Shown here in pieces: positions 16,434 through 25,471 of a stretch of DNA of 48,982 nt. A model generated the notes under the pieces. The model ran no database searches. It was given only the letters and a program-made list of their open reading frames with translations, and was not told the DNA's origin. Source of the stretch: Roseibium sp. TrichSKD4 (GTDB lineage: Bacteria; Pseudomonadota; Alphaproteobacteria; Rhizobiales; Stappiaceae); the NCBI RefSeq assembly GCF_000148725.1, contig NZ_GL476320.1, forward strand, positions 506,317 to 555,298, in the 5' to 3' direction. A program made the translations under genes and the position numbers. Every line of letters starts with the position of its first letter. Position 1 is the stretch's first letter.

Positions 16434-17210
16434 TTACTGCGGTTCAAGGGAACCGTAATAGGCAGCCAAAGCTGCAATTTCCTCATTTCCCATATTCACG
16501 GTCATGTTTTGCATCACCTGATTGGTGCGCAAATTGACCTTGTATTCAAACAAGGCCCGGATGAAGGCGTCCTTTGGCCAGCCCACAATGGAAGGAATCC
16601 CGTCGGCGCGTCCCGACGTTTGATGGCAAGTGACGCATTCGGTCGCAAGGTATTCACCGTAGGCAATATCACCCTCTAGCGCCATCGCAGCCGCTCCGAT
16701 CTCAGGTCGGGCATCTGTCGCTGGAGCATTTGCCTCATCTGAGGGAGCTGCTTCCGTGCTTTGCTTGAGATAAGTGATCAAATCAGCGCGGTCTTCAGCT
16801 TTTTTCAGACCGAGAAAGGACATTCTGGTCCCGGGTACGAACCCACGCGGCTTTTCAAGATAGGCATCAAGACTGGTTTCATCCCAGACCAGACCTTCTT
16901 CGCCTTTTTTCTTGAGCGCTGACGAGTATTTGAAGCCTTCAAGGGTGCCTGCTGTCCGGCCAAACAGACCGTCAAGGTGAGGGCCAACCCCATTCTTGGC
17001 GCCCTCGCCAAGCTCATGGCAGGCGCGGCACTTCTTGTAGACCGATGCTCCGCGCTCGGCATCCGATGCTGATGCAGCATTCCCGGTTAAGCCAACTGCT
17101 GCAGTCACGGTCAAAACATGCAGCAGGTTTTGCGTCCGAATTTGCAGTTCGGAAAATCTGATGTCCGCAACCTTTCTGGAAACGGTCTCCGTCCATGCAC
17201 CTAGCCTCAT
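16434..17210 (-). CDS. soxE: SoxE, dihaem c-type cytochrome
   Basis: 258 residues with two haem sites, CRACHE in a class I cytochrome c550-like N-terminal half and CVTCHQ in an FccA-like C-terminal half, joined by an Ala/Glu/Pro-rich linker. The GGAGGAAG ribosome site supports the ATG at 17210. This gives an unusually long polar stretch of about 27 residues before the hydrophobic signal segment (LLHVLTVTAAVGLTG). It is probably the electron acceptor for SoxF. The N-terminal half resembles the first half of SoxD encoded next door, suggesting domain sharing by duplication. Confidence 0.88.
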   Translation of the reverse strand: MRLGAWTETVSRKVADIRFSELQIRTQNLLHVLTVTAAVGLTGNAASASDAERGASVYKKCRACHELGEGAKNGVGPHLDGLFGRTAGTLEGFKYSSALKKKGEEGLVWDETSLDAYLEKPRGFVPGTRMSFLGLKKAEDRADLITYLKQSTEAAPSDEANAPATDARPEIGAAAMALEGDIAYGEYLATECVTCHQTSGRADGIPSIVGWPKDAFIRALFEYKVNLRTNQVMQNMTVNMGNEEIAALAAYYGSLEPQ

Positions 17211-17238
17211 AAAGGCTTCCTCCTAGGTGTTTTCATGT

Positions 17239-17263
17239 GTGGCGGGCACGAAGTGTCCGCCAC
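17239..17263 (-). promoter_or_regulatory. Hairpin between soxD and soxE
   Basis: An 11-bp stem GTGGCGGGCAC/GTGTCCGCCAC with one G-U type mismatch and a GAA loop, in the 86-bp gap between soxD and soxE. No T-run follows. It may act as an mRNA stabiliser or attenuator; role inferred. Confidence 0.5.
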
Positions 17264-17296
17264 GATTGTCTTTGTGTTTGGTCCTTTTAGGACGGA

Positions 17297-18406
17297 TCAA
17301 TCGACTGCGCCAACACCGGCGCTGTCGTCACCCCCATCTTCAGGTGTCACATCAAGGATGGCAGCCCGCATGGTGATTTCGATCGGATCAGCCTTACAGT
17401 CTTTCATGCAGGGTTCGGACTTTTCTGCATAATGCGGTTCTTCATAGCGTGCGTCTGGAATGAAGTTTTCCTCATTCGGCAACCGCACTTCCAAGAAGTT
17501 CTCATTGGAGAGCACAAATTCCTCATCATCCACGATGTCGTTGAGATAAAGGAGGTAGGCGGTGATGGCGTAAACGTCATCATCAGACAACGACCGTGCA
17601 TTGCCAAAGGGCATGGCGCGCCGCACGTAATCATAGACAGTCGACAGATATGGCCAATAAGAACCGATTGTCTTTTCAGGGCGATCATCAGTCAGTGTGT
17701 CATGTCCACCGGCCAGTATCGGCCAACGGCCAACGCCTTCACCGAAATCGCCATGACAGACTGCGCAGTTGTCTGTGTAGATCGGCTCGCCATCCGCAAC
17801 GCTGCCCGATCCAACAGGCAGACCTTGACCATCCGGACGGATGTCGATGTCCCAAGCCGCAACCTCCGCATCGGTCGCTTTTCGGCCAAGGCCAAACACA
17901 CCGCCCTCACGGGTGTTTGAGGTCGGCGCAGAGGTGGCAGCTGCGGTTTGAAGCGCTTCTTTTTCTGCCGTTGGCTCGGCACTGCTACTGTCCGAGCCGG
18001 ATGATGGGGCCGCGCTGGAGAACGTTGCGAGATACGCAAGAATGTTCTCCATGTCTGCGTCTTTGCGAAGACCGGCAAAGGCCATTTTGGTGCCTTTGAC
18101 GAAGTCCTTCGGCTTTTTCAGATATTGGGTCAGGCTATCTTCATCCCACACCAGACCATCAGTACCTGCTGCGATCATGGCCTTGGAATATTTGTAGCCT
18201 TCTATGGACCCGGCAGCACGACCATAGATTTCGTTCAGCTGCGGACCGACCTTGTTCTTCGCGCCGTCACCGACGGCATGACAGGCCTTGCATTTTTTAA
18301 AGACCTTTTCGCCTTTGGCCGCATCGCCTGCCGACGCCGAACCAGCGACCATCGCAGAGGCAACCAGAGCTGAGGTGAGGGCGAGTGACTTAACCAACTT
18401 CGACAT
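17297..18406 (-). CDS. soxD: SoxD, dihaem subunit of sulfane dehydrogenase SoxCD
   Basis: 369 residues. Signal peptide MSKLVKSLALTSALVASAMVAGSASA; two c-type haem sites, CKACHA (cytochrome c550-like domain) and CAVCHG (SoxD C-terminal domain), separated by a Ser/Ala/Glu-rich linker. It accepts electrons from SoxC during six-electron oxidation of the SoxY-bound sulfane sulfur. The start at 18406 lies inside the end of soxC (17-bp overlap), showing translational coupling; the upstream in-frame extension is rejected because it overlaps soxC and has no signal sequence. Confidence 0.95.
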   Translation of the reverse strand: MSKLVKSLALTSALVASAMVAGSASAGDAAKGEKVFKKCKACHAVGDGAKNKVGPQLNEIYGRAAGSIEGYKYSKAMIAAGTDGLVWDEDSLTQYLKKPKDFVKGTKMAFAGLRKDADMENILAYLATFSSAAPSSGSDSSSAEPTAEKEALQTAAATSAPTSNTREGGVFGLGRKATDAEVAAWDIDIRPDGQGLPVGSGSVADGEPIYTDNCAVCHGDFGEGVGRWPILAGGHDTLTDDRPEKTIGSYWPYLSTVYDYVRRAMPFGNARSLSDDDVYAITAYLLYLNDIVDDEEFVLSNENFLEVRLPNEENFIPDARYEEPHYAEKSEPCMKDCKADPIEITMRAAILDVTPEDGGDDSAGVGAVD

Positions 18407-19673
18407 TTTCAACCGTCCCGTCTTTTTGGACATACCACGTCTGGATGCCGTTATTGTGGTAGATCGAATTCTCGCCGCGGGCGGCTCTGAGTTCGTTTTT
18501 GGTGGGCTGATAGAAGCCATGCTCGTCCATCGCGCGGGACTGGAGAAGAAGTTCAGACCCGTCCCAGTCAATGTCGAGATAGAAGCGATGCAGGGACTTG
18601 GAGAGGCTTAGCCCGTCAATCCGCGCTGTAGTCCAGTTCCGACCCCCGTCAATGGAGACATCCACACGCTTGATACGGCCGTTCCCTGACCAAGCGAGGC
18701 CGGAAATCACCAGCGGACCCTTGCCGTGGGAGATCGGCATTTGCGGGCTTGGCGAGGTGATAACGGACTTTGGATCCATGACCCAGGTAAAGCGACGGGC
18801 TTTGCCGGTATCCAGAAGGTCGGTGTATTTGGAAGTCTCTTCGCGGTGATGCCAAGGCTGATCGCCCACTTCGAGACGTCGGAGCCATTTGACCCACATG
18901 TTGCCTTCCCAACCGGGAACAACCAGACGCAGTGGATAGCCCTGTTCCGGGCGCAGCGCTTCGCCATTCATTTTCCAAGCAACCAGACAGTCGTCCAGCG
19001 CTTTTTCCATCGGCACGGAACGGGTCATGTGTGAGGCATCCGCGCCTTCCGGCAGCACCCATTTGCCGTTGGTTTTGACGCCAGCTTCTTCCAAAAGCGT
19101 CTTCAGCTTTACCCCGGTATACATGACGTTGTGCACCATGCCGTGGGTGAACTGGCAGCCATTAAGCTGCGAGCCGCGCCATTCCATGCCGCCATTGGCC
19201 GCGCATTCGAGGAAGTAGACGTGGTTTTCACGTGGGAACCGCTTCAGGTCGTCCATGGTGAAAACAAGCGGCGTATCCACCAAGCCGTTGATCATCAGGC
19301 GATGATCTTGGGGACGGATTTGGGCAACCCCGCCATGGTGGCGCTCAAAGCACAGGCCGTTCGGCGTGATGATCCCGTCCAGCTCATGAAGCGGTGTGAA
19401 GTTGATGGAGGCAACTGCATCAGCGGTCAACCACGGAACATTCCGGCGCACCACTTCTGATTCAAACTCGGACGGCAGTCCGTAAGGGGCTGCATCAACG
19501 CCATCACCAAGATAGCGGTTCCAGTCCTGAATTTCGGTGATGACGGGATCGCCCTCAGCGCGGGCACCTGTTGCCGTGACCCCGGCAACAGCAGCGCCGC
19601 CAGTGGCAAGTCCGGCCTTGAGAAGCGACCGCCGGGAGAGGGACGGGGAGCCCTTGTCCTTTGTCTCAGTCAT
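18390..19673 (-). CDS. soxC: SoxC, molybdoprotein of sulfane dehydrogenase
   Basis: 427 residues of the sulfite oxidase family. Tat signal SRRSLLKAGLATGG; molybdenum-ligand cysteine C157 in YFLECAANGG; typical MEWRGSQLNGCQFTHGM and GAQ-independent dimer-domain strands towards the C-terminus. With SoxD it oxidises the outer sulfur of SoxY-cysteine persulfide in the periplasm. ATG 19673 follows GAGGA. The presence of soxCD means thiosulfate can be oxidised fully to sulfate without sulfur globules. Confidence 0.96.
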   Translation of the reverse strand: MTETKDKGSPSLSRRSLLKAGLATGGAAVAGVTATGARAEGDPVITEIQDWNRYLGDGVDAAPYGLPSEFESEVVRRNVPWLTADAVASINFTPLHELDGIITPNGLCFERHHGGVAQIRPQDHRLMINGLVDTPLVFTMDDLKRFPRENHVYFLECAANGGMEWRGSQLNGCQFTHGMVHNVMYTGVKLKTLLEEAGVKTNGKWVLPEGADASHMTRSVPMEKALDDCLVAWKMNGEALRPEQGYPLRLVVPGWEGNMWVKWLRRLEVGDQPWHHREETSKYTDLLDTGKARRFTWVMDPKSVITSPSPQMPISHGKGPLVISGLAWSGNGRIKRVDVSIDGGRNWTTARIDGLSLSKSLHRFYLDIDWDGSELLLQSRAMDEHGFYQPTKNELRAARGENSIYHNNGIQTWYVQKDGTVENVEVG

Positions 19674-19699
19674 GTGTTTGTCCTCAGGTCTTTGAGAAA

Positions 19700-21397
19700 T
19701 CAAATGCCAACCACCTTCACGGACTTGTTGTCCGGAAGCTTCACGGTCGGGTTCTTGGTGATGTGGTTTTCGACAACGTCCCAGATGGCCGGACCTTCCG
19801 TGCCTTCATTGACAGACGCCCAGCCAGCCACGACATATTCCTTTTGAGGGTCGATGGCTTCGCCGGTCGAGAGCAGGGTCATGTCGGTGATCCGCTCTCC
19901 GATATCCCTGTTCGGCGCAATCGTGTAACCCATGCCTCCAACGCGAACCATGTCGCCGCCCTGCTGATAATAGGGGTCCTTGTTGAAGAGGTTGTCGCCA
20001 ACATCTTCCAGGATTTCCTTCAGCATCTGGCCTGTCATCTTCGACCGATAGGCCGCCGGATATGTCATGGCGCAGGCGTTGTGCAGGTCTTCAAACGTGA
20101 TGTCTTGTCCCGGCAAGAGCGAGGTGCCCCATCTAAATCCAGGCGAAAGAGCAATCTGCGCGTCCCGCTCTTCAATCAGGGCCTGACAAATCAGATCATC
20201 AAATGTGCCGTTGAAGTTGCCTCTGCGATAAAGAAGGCTTTCGGTCGTGCCCAGCTTGCGAGCAAGATCGGCTTCATAAGGCGCGCGCACTTCATCGATC
20301 AGCGCTGCCATTTCCGCGTCAGGTGTGATGACGTCCGAGAAAATCGGGATCAGACGATACCCGTACCCGGCAACCTTGCCGTCCTTCACATCGAGGTCCA
20401 CACGGGAGACGAACTTGCCGTTGGAGCCGGATGCAATGACCAGCGTGTTGTTCACAATCACTGGCTCTGGCAGGGCGTCATGCGTGTGGCCGGTCAGGAT
20501 CACATCAATGCCATCCACCCGAGATGCAAGTTTGCGATCCACGTCGAAGCCATTGTGGGAGAGGAGAACCACAATATCTGCGCCTTCCGAACGGGCTTCT
20601 TCGACATGGGTCGCAATATCTTCCTCGCGAATGCCAAAGGACCAGCCGGGGATCATCCAGCGAGGATTGGCAATCGGAGTGTAGGGGAACGCCTGACCAA
20701 TGACCGCGACCTTGGAACCGCCGCGTTCAAACATTTTCCAGGCTTCAAAGGCGGGTTCATCCCACTCATTGTCGTAAATGTTCGATCCAAGGAACGCGAA
20801 GGGAAGTTCGTCAATCACCTCCTGAACACGGTCCTGACCATAGGTGAATTCCCAGTGGCCAGTCATGGCGTCCGGGTTCAGCGCATTCATCACCGTGATC
20901 ATGTCCTGACCTTCGGTGACGTTGGACGTGTAGCTGCCTTGCCAGGTGTCGCCGCCGTCGAGCAGCAGCACATTGTCGTTGCCGCGTTCGGCCCGAATGC
21001 GCTTGATGACCGTTGCCACACGGTCCATGCCGCCAACCTTGCCATAGGATTGGGCAAGCGCGGCAAAGTCGTCGGAGGTTAATGCGTGTGCATCTGGCGA
21101 GCCGGGCTGAATGTTGTAAAGTTTCAAAAAGTCCGCACCGGTCACATGCGGCGGCTTGCCTTCAACATCTCCAATTCCGAGGTTGATGGAAGGTTCGCGG
21201 AAATAGATCGGCTTCAACTGCGCATGAATATCGGTGATATGTATGAGTGTCAGGTTGCCGGTTGGCTGCATGGAAAGCAGCGCATCTTCGGTCAATCCCT
21301 GTTGCGCCATCAGGCGGGACCAGTTGCCAGCCATACCAGACCCTAGAAGGGCACTTGTGGCCGTCGCAGCCATCAGGAATTCGCGTCTTGAAAACAT
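19700..21397 (-). CDS. soxB: SoxB, thiosulfohydrolase
   Basis: 565 residues, Tat-exported (MFSRREFLMAATATSALLG). Dimanganese metallophosphoesterase-like domain motifs are HITDIHAQLKP, LLLDGGDTWQGS, GHWEFTYG, LLSHNGFDVD and GHTHDALPEP, followed by a 5'-nucleotidase-type C-terminal domain. It hydrolyses the sulfone group from SoxY-S-thiosulfonate as sulfate. The stop is 26 nt upstream of the soxC start. Confidence 0.97.
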   Translation of the reverse strand: MFSRREFLMAATATSALLGSGMAGNWSRLMAQQGLTEDALLSMQPTGNLTLIHITDIHAQLKPIYFREPSINLGIGDVEGKPPHVTGADFLKLYNIQPGSPDAHALTSDDFAALAQSYGKVGGMDRVATVIKRIRAERGNDNVLLLDGGDTWQGSYTSNVTEGQDMITVMNALNPDAMTGHWEFTYGQDRVQEVIDELPFAFLGSNIYDNEWDEPAFEAWKMFERGGSKVAVIGQAFPYTPIANPRWMIPGWSFGIREEDIATHVEEARSEGADIVVLLSHNGFDVDRKLASRVDGIDVILTGHTHDALPEPVIVNNTLVIASGSNGKFVSRVDLDVKDGKVAGYGYRLIPIFSDVITPDAEMAALIDEVRAPYEADLARKLGTTESLLYRRGNFNGTFDDLICQALIEERDAQIALSPGFRWGTSLLPGQDITFEDLHNACAMTYPAAYRSKMTGQMLKEILEDVGDNLFNKDPYYQQGGDMVRVGGMGYTIAPNRDIGERITDMTLLSTGEAIDPQKEYVVAGWASVNEGTEGPAIWDVVENHITKNPTVKLPDNKSVKVVGI

Positions 21398-21591
21398 TCA
21401 AGCCTCCGGTCAATCGGCGCACCTGAAAGGGGAGGTTGGTCAGGCATACTTTTCCCGTTAGCGCATAACAAAATCAGCACCTGAAACGGAAAAACCGATG
21501 TGTGTTCAATAATTTGGGCTTTGTGCCCGGTTATGGGTGCGGCAGCCTTGCCGCCGCACCATGGACGCGTTTTAGCGCCCAATCTCGCTCG
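21398..21591. promoter_or_regulatory. soxA-soxB intergenic region with hairpin
   Basis: A 194-bp gap, unusual within a tight operon. It contains a perfect 8-bp stem GGTGCGGC/GCCGCACC at 21536-21560, 31 nt after the soxA stop, with no T-run. This suggests mRNA processing or a second promoter before soxB; no clear -35/-10 pair is seen. Confidence 0.45.
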
Positions 21592-22458
21592 TTACTGGCG
21601 AACCGCAGGTGTTTCGACCGAAAGGCCGGCTCCTCGCCATGCCAAGTATAGTTCAAGTGCAGTAAACTCGTCGGAACCCCGCTTGTAGGGCACTGCACGG
21701 ATGTTTTTCATGCACCCCGAAAAGCGGCGGTGGATGGAGCCGAGCCCTTGCCATTTCAAGCGATAGGTCGGGAACCCGTTGATCTGACCCTGACTTAGGT
21801 GGTCAGCCCGGATCATGTTGCCATAATTGTCTTCGTGACAATTGGAGCAAGCCATATCGAGCTGGCCGACACGCGTATAATAGAGGTCCTTGCCCTTATC
21901 GAACCACTCGGCAGCCGGACCATCAACCTTGACGTCAACCGCCATGCCTCTGGACTGAAGGCCCAGATACGCGGTCATCGCTAGCATCTCAGAGCTTTCC
22001 CATTTCCATGGCTCTGCGCCCTGATGTTCCTTGCGGGACCAGTTGATGTGGTCTTCGAGGGTCATCAAAGTGCCCTCGCCCTCATGCCATTTTGGCATAG
22101 ATGCGCGAAGACCCTTCATGCTGTCCTCGGCAGCCCCGTGACAGGATGCGCAGGACTTGCCCGAAGACCCTTCAGCTGTGTCCCAGAGCTCTGCGCCATA
22201 GTCGACAGCAGTGAAACCTGGGTTGTCGAAGTCGTCTGTCTGCAGAGCCTGCGTTTCAACGGAACGAAACCGCCAGCCCGATAGAATTTCGTCCAGCGGA
22301 TGATCTTCAGGTGCAGCCGTTTTCGTTACTATTTCCACCCCATCAATGCTGAGTTCAGCATTCTCATCCGACAATGCCGGTTGAACGATGAGCGAAGCGG
22401 TCAGCCCGGCGCAGATAAGGGCAACCCACTGACGTCCATTCTTCAAAAGTTTAGTCAA
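21592..22458 (-). CDS. soxA: SoxA, dihaem subunit of the SoxXA cytochrome
   Basis: 288 residues using a TTG start at 22458, chosen because GGGAGGAG lies 5 nt upstream and a signal peptide (WVALICAGLTASLIVQPALS) follows; the ATG-led longer frame runs through soxZ. Haem sites are C103-X2-CH and C204-X2-CH, and C249 in FSGCMKNIRA is the cysteine that forms the catalytic persulfide haem ligand. With SoxX it attaches thiosulfate oxidatively to the SoxY cysteine. Confidence 0.94.
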   Translation of the reverse strand: MTKLLKNGRQWVALICAGLTASLIVQPALSDENAELSIDGVEIVTKTAAPEDHPLDEILSGWRFRSVETQALQTDDFDNPGFTAVDYGAELWDTAEGSSGKSCASCHGAAEDSMKGLRASMPKWHEGEGTLMTLEDHINWSRKEHQGAEPWKWESSEMLAMTAYLGLQSRGMAVDVKVDGPAAEWFDKGKDLYYTRVGQLDMACSNCHEDNYGNMIRADHLSQGQINGFPTYRLKWQGLGSIHRRFSGCMKNIRAVPYKRGSDEFTALELYLAWRGAGLSVETPAVRQ

Positions 22459-22513
22459 ATCGTCTCCTCCCGATCTGAAGCGTCGTCGGGCCGCGTCCTG
22501 CCCGCCGCAATCG

Positions 22514-22843
22514 TCAGTTGACCTTGATGTTCTTTTCGGTCTCGTACACGGAGCCATCATCGTCCACCCAAGTGAACTTGAAGGTGCCGGCTTCGTTGAC
22601 CTTTGCGTTGAACTGCAAATACGGATTCGCAGAAACCGCCGGATCGAGATCACATGAAAATACAATCTGACCGTTAAACTCGCAGGTGAACTTGTTGATG
22701 ATTTTGCGTGGAATCAATTCGCCGGTTTTCTTGTCTTTGCGCTGCCCGGATTCCATTGGATGGCTGATCAGGGTCTTGATCGTGATGACTTCGCCCTTGT
22801 CTGCCTTTTTTGGGACCTTAACGCGCGGTTTTGGAGTTGCCAT
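22514..22843 (-). CDS. soxZ: SoxZ, scaffold partner of SoxY
   Basis: 109 residues, an immunoglobulin-like beta protein with no signal peptide, exported with SoxY. Typical family strands: EVITIKTLISHPMESGQRKD, IPRKIINKFTCEFNG, GTFKFTWVDDDGS. It forms the SoxYZ carrier. It lies 24 nt after soxY. Confidence 0.97.
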   Translation of the reverse strand: MATPKPRVKVPKKADKGEVITIKTLISHPMESGQRKDKKTGELIPRKIINKFTCEFNGQIVFSCDLDPAVSANPYLQFNAKVNEAGTFKFTWVDDDGSVYETEKNIKVN

Positions 22844-22867
22844 AACTTGGTTCCTTTATCCCTGTCC

Positions 22868-23317
22868 TTAGCCGCCGCAGCCGCCGATGGTGACCTTGAC
22901 TTCTTTTCGGTCGATGAAGGTCGAACCGTCATTCATTTTCGCGACAGCAACGACGTTTTGCGTCTTGGCCAGACGAATACGTGTTTTCGCTTCGGCATCA
23001 CCGCTTATGGCGCTGAAGTGGAAGGTAGCCACTGCCGGGTTCGGATTTCCGTCTGCCAGAATGAGTACAGATGCGACGTAGCTGTCGGCCGTCATTGGGC
23101 TGTCCACTGTGACGCCAACTGGAACGGTATTTCCGTTTTCAGCGATTTCAGGCGTATCGAGTGAGATTTTGCCTTCAGCAGGAGTTGCCCCGCCAGTGAA
23201 TTCCATGATTGCAGCTTCGGTTGCGTCGGCATTAGCAAAGCTTACCTTCGTCCCGATGGCGAGGAAGGCTGCGGCACCGGCTGAAAGGCCGAGCGCTTCG
23301 CGTCTTGTGAGGGTCAT
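22868..23317 (-). CDS. soxY: SoxY, sulfur-carrier protein
   Basis: 149 residues. Tat signal (MTLTRREALGLSAGAAAFLA), Ig-like carrier domain and the C-terminal GGCGG swinging arm (C147), which carries all Sox intermediates covalently. SoxZ follows immediately. Confidence 0.97.
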   Translation of the reverse strand: MTLTRREALGLSAGAAAFLAIGTKVSFANADATEAAIMEFTGGATPAEGKISLDTPEIAENGNTVPVGVTVDSPMTADSYVASVLILADGNPNPAVATFHFSAISGDAEAKTRIRLAKTQNVVAVAKMNDGSTFIDRKEVKVTIGGCGG

Positions 23318-23336
23318 CCCTTACTCCTTGTGAGCC

Positions 23337-23801
23337 TTAGTTTTCTTTCAGTGTGAGCAAGTAGGCCACGACGTCTTCCACCTCTTGAGCGGAAAGAATG
23401 GTCTTGCCCTGAAACTTGTCGGTTACGCGAACGCCGAGGTCTGTGGTGTAGAACCCTGGCATGATCGTCTGATCACCGAATACTTCCTTGCTATTTATCA
23501 CAATGGCGCGCAACTGTTCTGCCGACCACCGGTCTGCCGCGCCGTTTAGTTCAGGGCCGACTTCACCATGAAACAGCTGTTCAGAAAGATCAGCATTTGC
23601 ATGGCACGCCAGACAGTTACCTTTCTTTCTGTCCGCAAAGGTCTCGCGTCCGGCGCCAGGGTCACCAGCCGCGCCAGTTAGCGAAGCTTTCACTTCCATG
23701 TCGACGATCTCGACTGTGTCCGGCGCTACAGTTCCTGCCTGAGCGGTGAGCCCAAACGTCATTGTTGCGACGGCGAGCGAATAAATCAGGCTCTTTGTCA
23801 T
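23337..23801 (-). CDS. soxX: SoxX, monohaem cytochrome c
   Basis: 154 residues. Signal peptide ending AQA, haem site C63-X2-CH67 (NCLACHA), and the probable axial methionine M114 in TIMPGFYT. Subunit of SoxXA. ATG 23801 is preceded by GAGGAGGA. It is first in the soxXYZAB block after a 172-bp gap holding a possible SoxR site. Confidence 0.96.
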   Translation of the reverse strand: MTKSLIYSLAVATMTFGLTAQAGTVAPDTVEIVDMEVKASLTGAAGDPGAGRETFADRKKGNCLACHANADLSEQLFHGEVGPELNGAADRWSAEQLRAIVINSKEVFGDQTIMPGFYTTDLGVRVTDKFQGKTILSAQEVEDVVAYLLTLKEN

Positions 23802-23886
23802 TGTGTCGGTTTTCCTCCTCAAAACGGATAATTGTCTCCGTTCCAATGCCGATTATTGAGTCTCGGCACTCTCCTCATTTAGAAAG

Positions 23887-23904
23887 ATATGAAATTTTGA
23901 ATGT
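23887..23904. promoter_or_regulatory. Candidate SoxR operator in the soxW-soxX gap
   Basis: ATATGAAATTTTGAATGT is an imperfect inverted repeat close in form to those at 25405-25424 and 28600-28617. It lies about 85 bp upstream of soxX in the gap where SoxR binds in other sox clusters. Operator role inferred. Confidence 0.5.
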
Positions 23905-23973
23905 GTTGTCGAGGCCCTTCGTTTGGCCGATGCGAACGCAGGTTAAACAACGCCCTATTTCTGCCAATCGGAC

Positions 23974-24561
23974 TTATTCACCCGACAGTCGACCTTCTTC
24001 CCGCAATTGGTTGATGATGCGAGCATGGTACTTCTGGAAGTGCTCGTCGCTCTCATAGCCCTTTTCATTGACCCATTTGAACATGTTCAAGAAGGTCCAT
24101 TTTCCGAAGGATCCGGGCATAGTTGCAACGGCCGCTTCGGCAACGGTCTTGTCCTCCGGAACGTCTTCCGGCAGAAACACGACAGTTGGCGTGAAGACAA
24201 AACCCCATTTACGAGCCGCCGATTTTTCGGAAAGTTCCGAGCCATCAAGGTCAATGACTTCCTCGTCGCCAAACATGTTGTATTGAACGACAATGAAGTT
24301 CTCTTTGATGTAGTCGGCGACTTCGGGATCGGAGAGGACTTTCTCATGCATCTTGGCGCAGTAGATGCAGCCCCGCTGTTCAAAGACCAGAGCTAGTCGC
24401 TTTCCATCTTCTTTCGCAGTTTCAATATCTTCAGCGATATCCTTGAATGTGATTGTGAACCAGTCCTGCTTGTGCAGTCCATCTTCGCCCATGGTCGCGG
24501 CGGACAACGGGCTGGCCACCACAGCAAATGCGAACATCAATCCAGCAAGTGTCTTCCACAT
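23974..24561 (-). CDS. soxW: SoxW, periplasmic thioredoxin
   Basis: 195 residues with a signal peptide and the redox motif C65-I-Y-C68 (RGCIYCAK), plus a cis-proline loop (FTPTVVFL). It receives electrons from SoxV and keeps Sox components reduced. The ATG at 24561 follows GAGGAGG; the in-frame TTG just before it is less likely. Confidence 0.93.
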   Translation of the reverse strand: MWKTLAGLMFAFAVVASPLSAATMGEDGLHKQDWFTITFKDIAEDIETAKEDGKRLALVFEQRGCIYCAKMHEKVLSDPEVADYIKENFIVVQYNMFGDEEVIDLDGSELSEKSAARKWGFVFTPTVVFLPEDVPEDKTVAEAAVATMPGSFGKWTFLNMFKWVNEKGYESDEHFQKYHARIINQLREEGRLSGE

Positions 24562-24624
24562 CAATCAACCCTCCTCAAAGATCTGCAGTCGTTTGGACTG
24601 ATGATCGGGTCTCCACAAAAGTCC

Positions 24625-25359
24625 TCAGCCGACCTGACTGAAGATCGGAAATGTATCGAGCAGCCAATAGGCAATTGCTGACATTTGACCTGTCACGAAC
24701 AAGATGCCGGTGAGCACCAGAAAGCCGCCCATGATCTTCTCAACGGTGCCCATGTGCTTGCGGAAGTTGCCCGCCCATTTGAGAAATCGACCCGCGAAAG
24801 CGCCGGCAAGGATGAATGGAATTCCAAGGCCCATGGCATAAACGAACAGCAGCCCGGCACCATTCCAGATGGTCTCGGATGAGCCAGCGACAAAGAGAAC
24901 CGCAGCCAGAACAGGTCCAACGCACGGCGTCCATCCGAATGCAAATGCAAGGCCCATCACAAAGGCTCCAACGAGCCCGGCAGGCTTACTATCCACCTGA
25001 ACACGCGCTTCCCGATACAGAAGACCAATGCGAAAAACGCCGAGGAAATGAAGGCCCATGATGATGATGATGATGCCGGCAATGATTGAGAGCGTATCGA
25101 AGTGCTGGGCAATCGACTTGCCCACGACGCTTGCTGTTGCGCCAAGCGCCACGAAGACAACTGCAAAGCCGAACACAAAGGCGATGGACGAGTAAAGCAC
25201 CCGCCGACTGGTCTCAGCTGTTGCCGCTTCTCCCTTGAGCTCTTCAACACTGACACCGGCAAGATAGCAGAGATAAGGTGGGACAATTGGCAATACACAA
25301 GGCGAGACGAAAGACAAAAGCCCCGCCAGAAACGCCGCCCAGATGGAAACATCCAGCAT
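24625..25359 (-). CDS. soxV: SoxV, CcdA-type thiol:disulfide membrane transporter
   Basis: 244 residues with six membrane segments. Redox cysteines follow prolines: C21 in FVSPCVLPIVPPYLC and C146 in GWTPCVGPVLAAV. It passes electrons from cytoplasmic thioredoxin to periplasmic SoxW. ATG 25359 follows GAGGAG; the longer frame would extend into the divergent promoter. Confidence 0.95.
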   Translation of the reverse strand: MLDVSIWAAFLAGLLSFVSPCVLPIVPPYLCYLAGVSVEELKGEAATAETSRRVLYSSIAFVFGFAVVFVALGATASVVGKSIAQHFDTLSIIAGIIIIIMGLHFLGVFRIGLLYREARVQVDSKPAGLVGAFVMGLAFAFGWTPCVGPVLAAVLFVAGSSETIWNGAGLLFVYAMGLGIPFILAGAFAGRFLKWAGNFRKHMGTVEKIMGGFLVLTGILFVTGQMSAIAYWLLDTFPIFSQVG

Positions 25360-25404
25360 TTTGTGCCACTCCTCACGCACCACACACAATTGTATGAGTT
25401 CAAA

Positions 25405-25424
25405 ATATTCAAAAACTAATATAT
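25405..25424. promoter_or_regulatory. Candidate SoxR operator in the soxS/soxV divergent promoter
   Basis: An AT-rich imperfect inverted repeat, ATATTCA-N5-TAATATAT, sits centrally in the 112-bp gap between soxV and soxS. SoxR is known to bind the soxS-soxV intergenic region in other alphaproteobacteria. Similar repeats occur at 23887 and 28600. Confidence 0.5.
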
Positions 25425-25471
25425 ATTGCAATCCAAGAATTGTTCCGGGCCGTAGAGGCTTGAAATTTCAA

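Noticed and set aside
19661-21082. Plus-strand ORF of 473 codons
   Set aside because: Antisense shadow of soxB; long only because of codon bias in the real gene.
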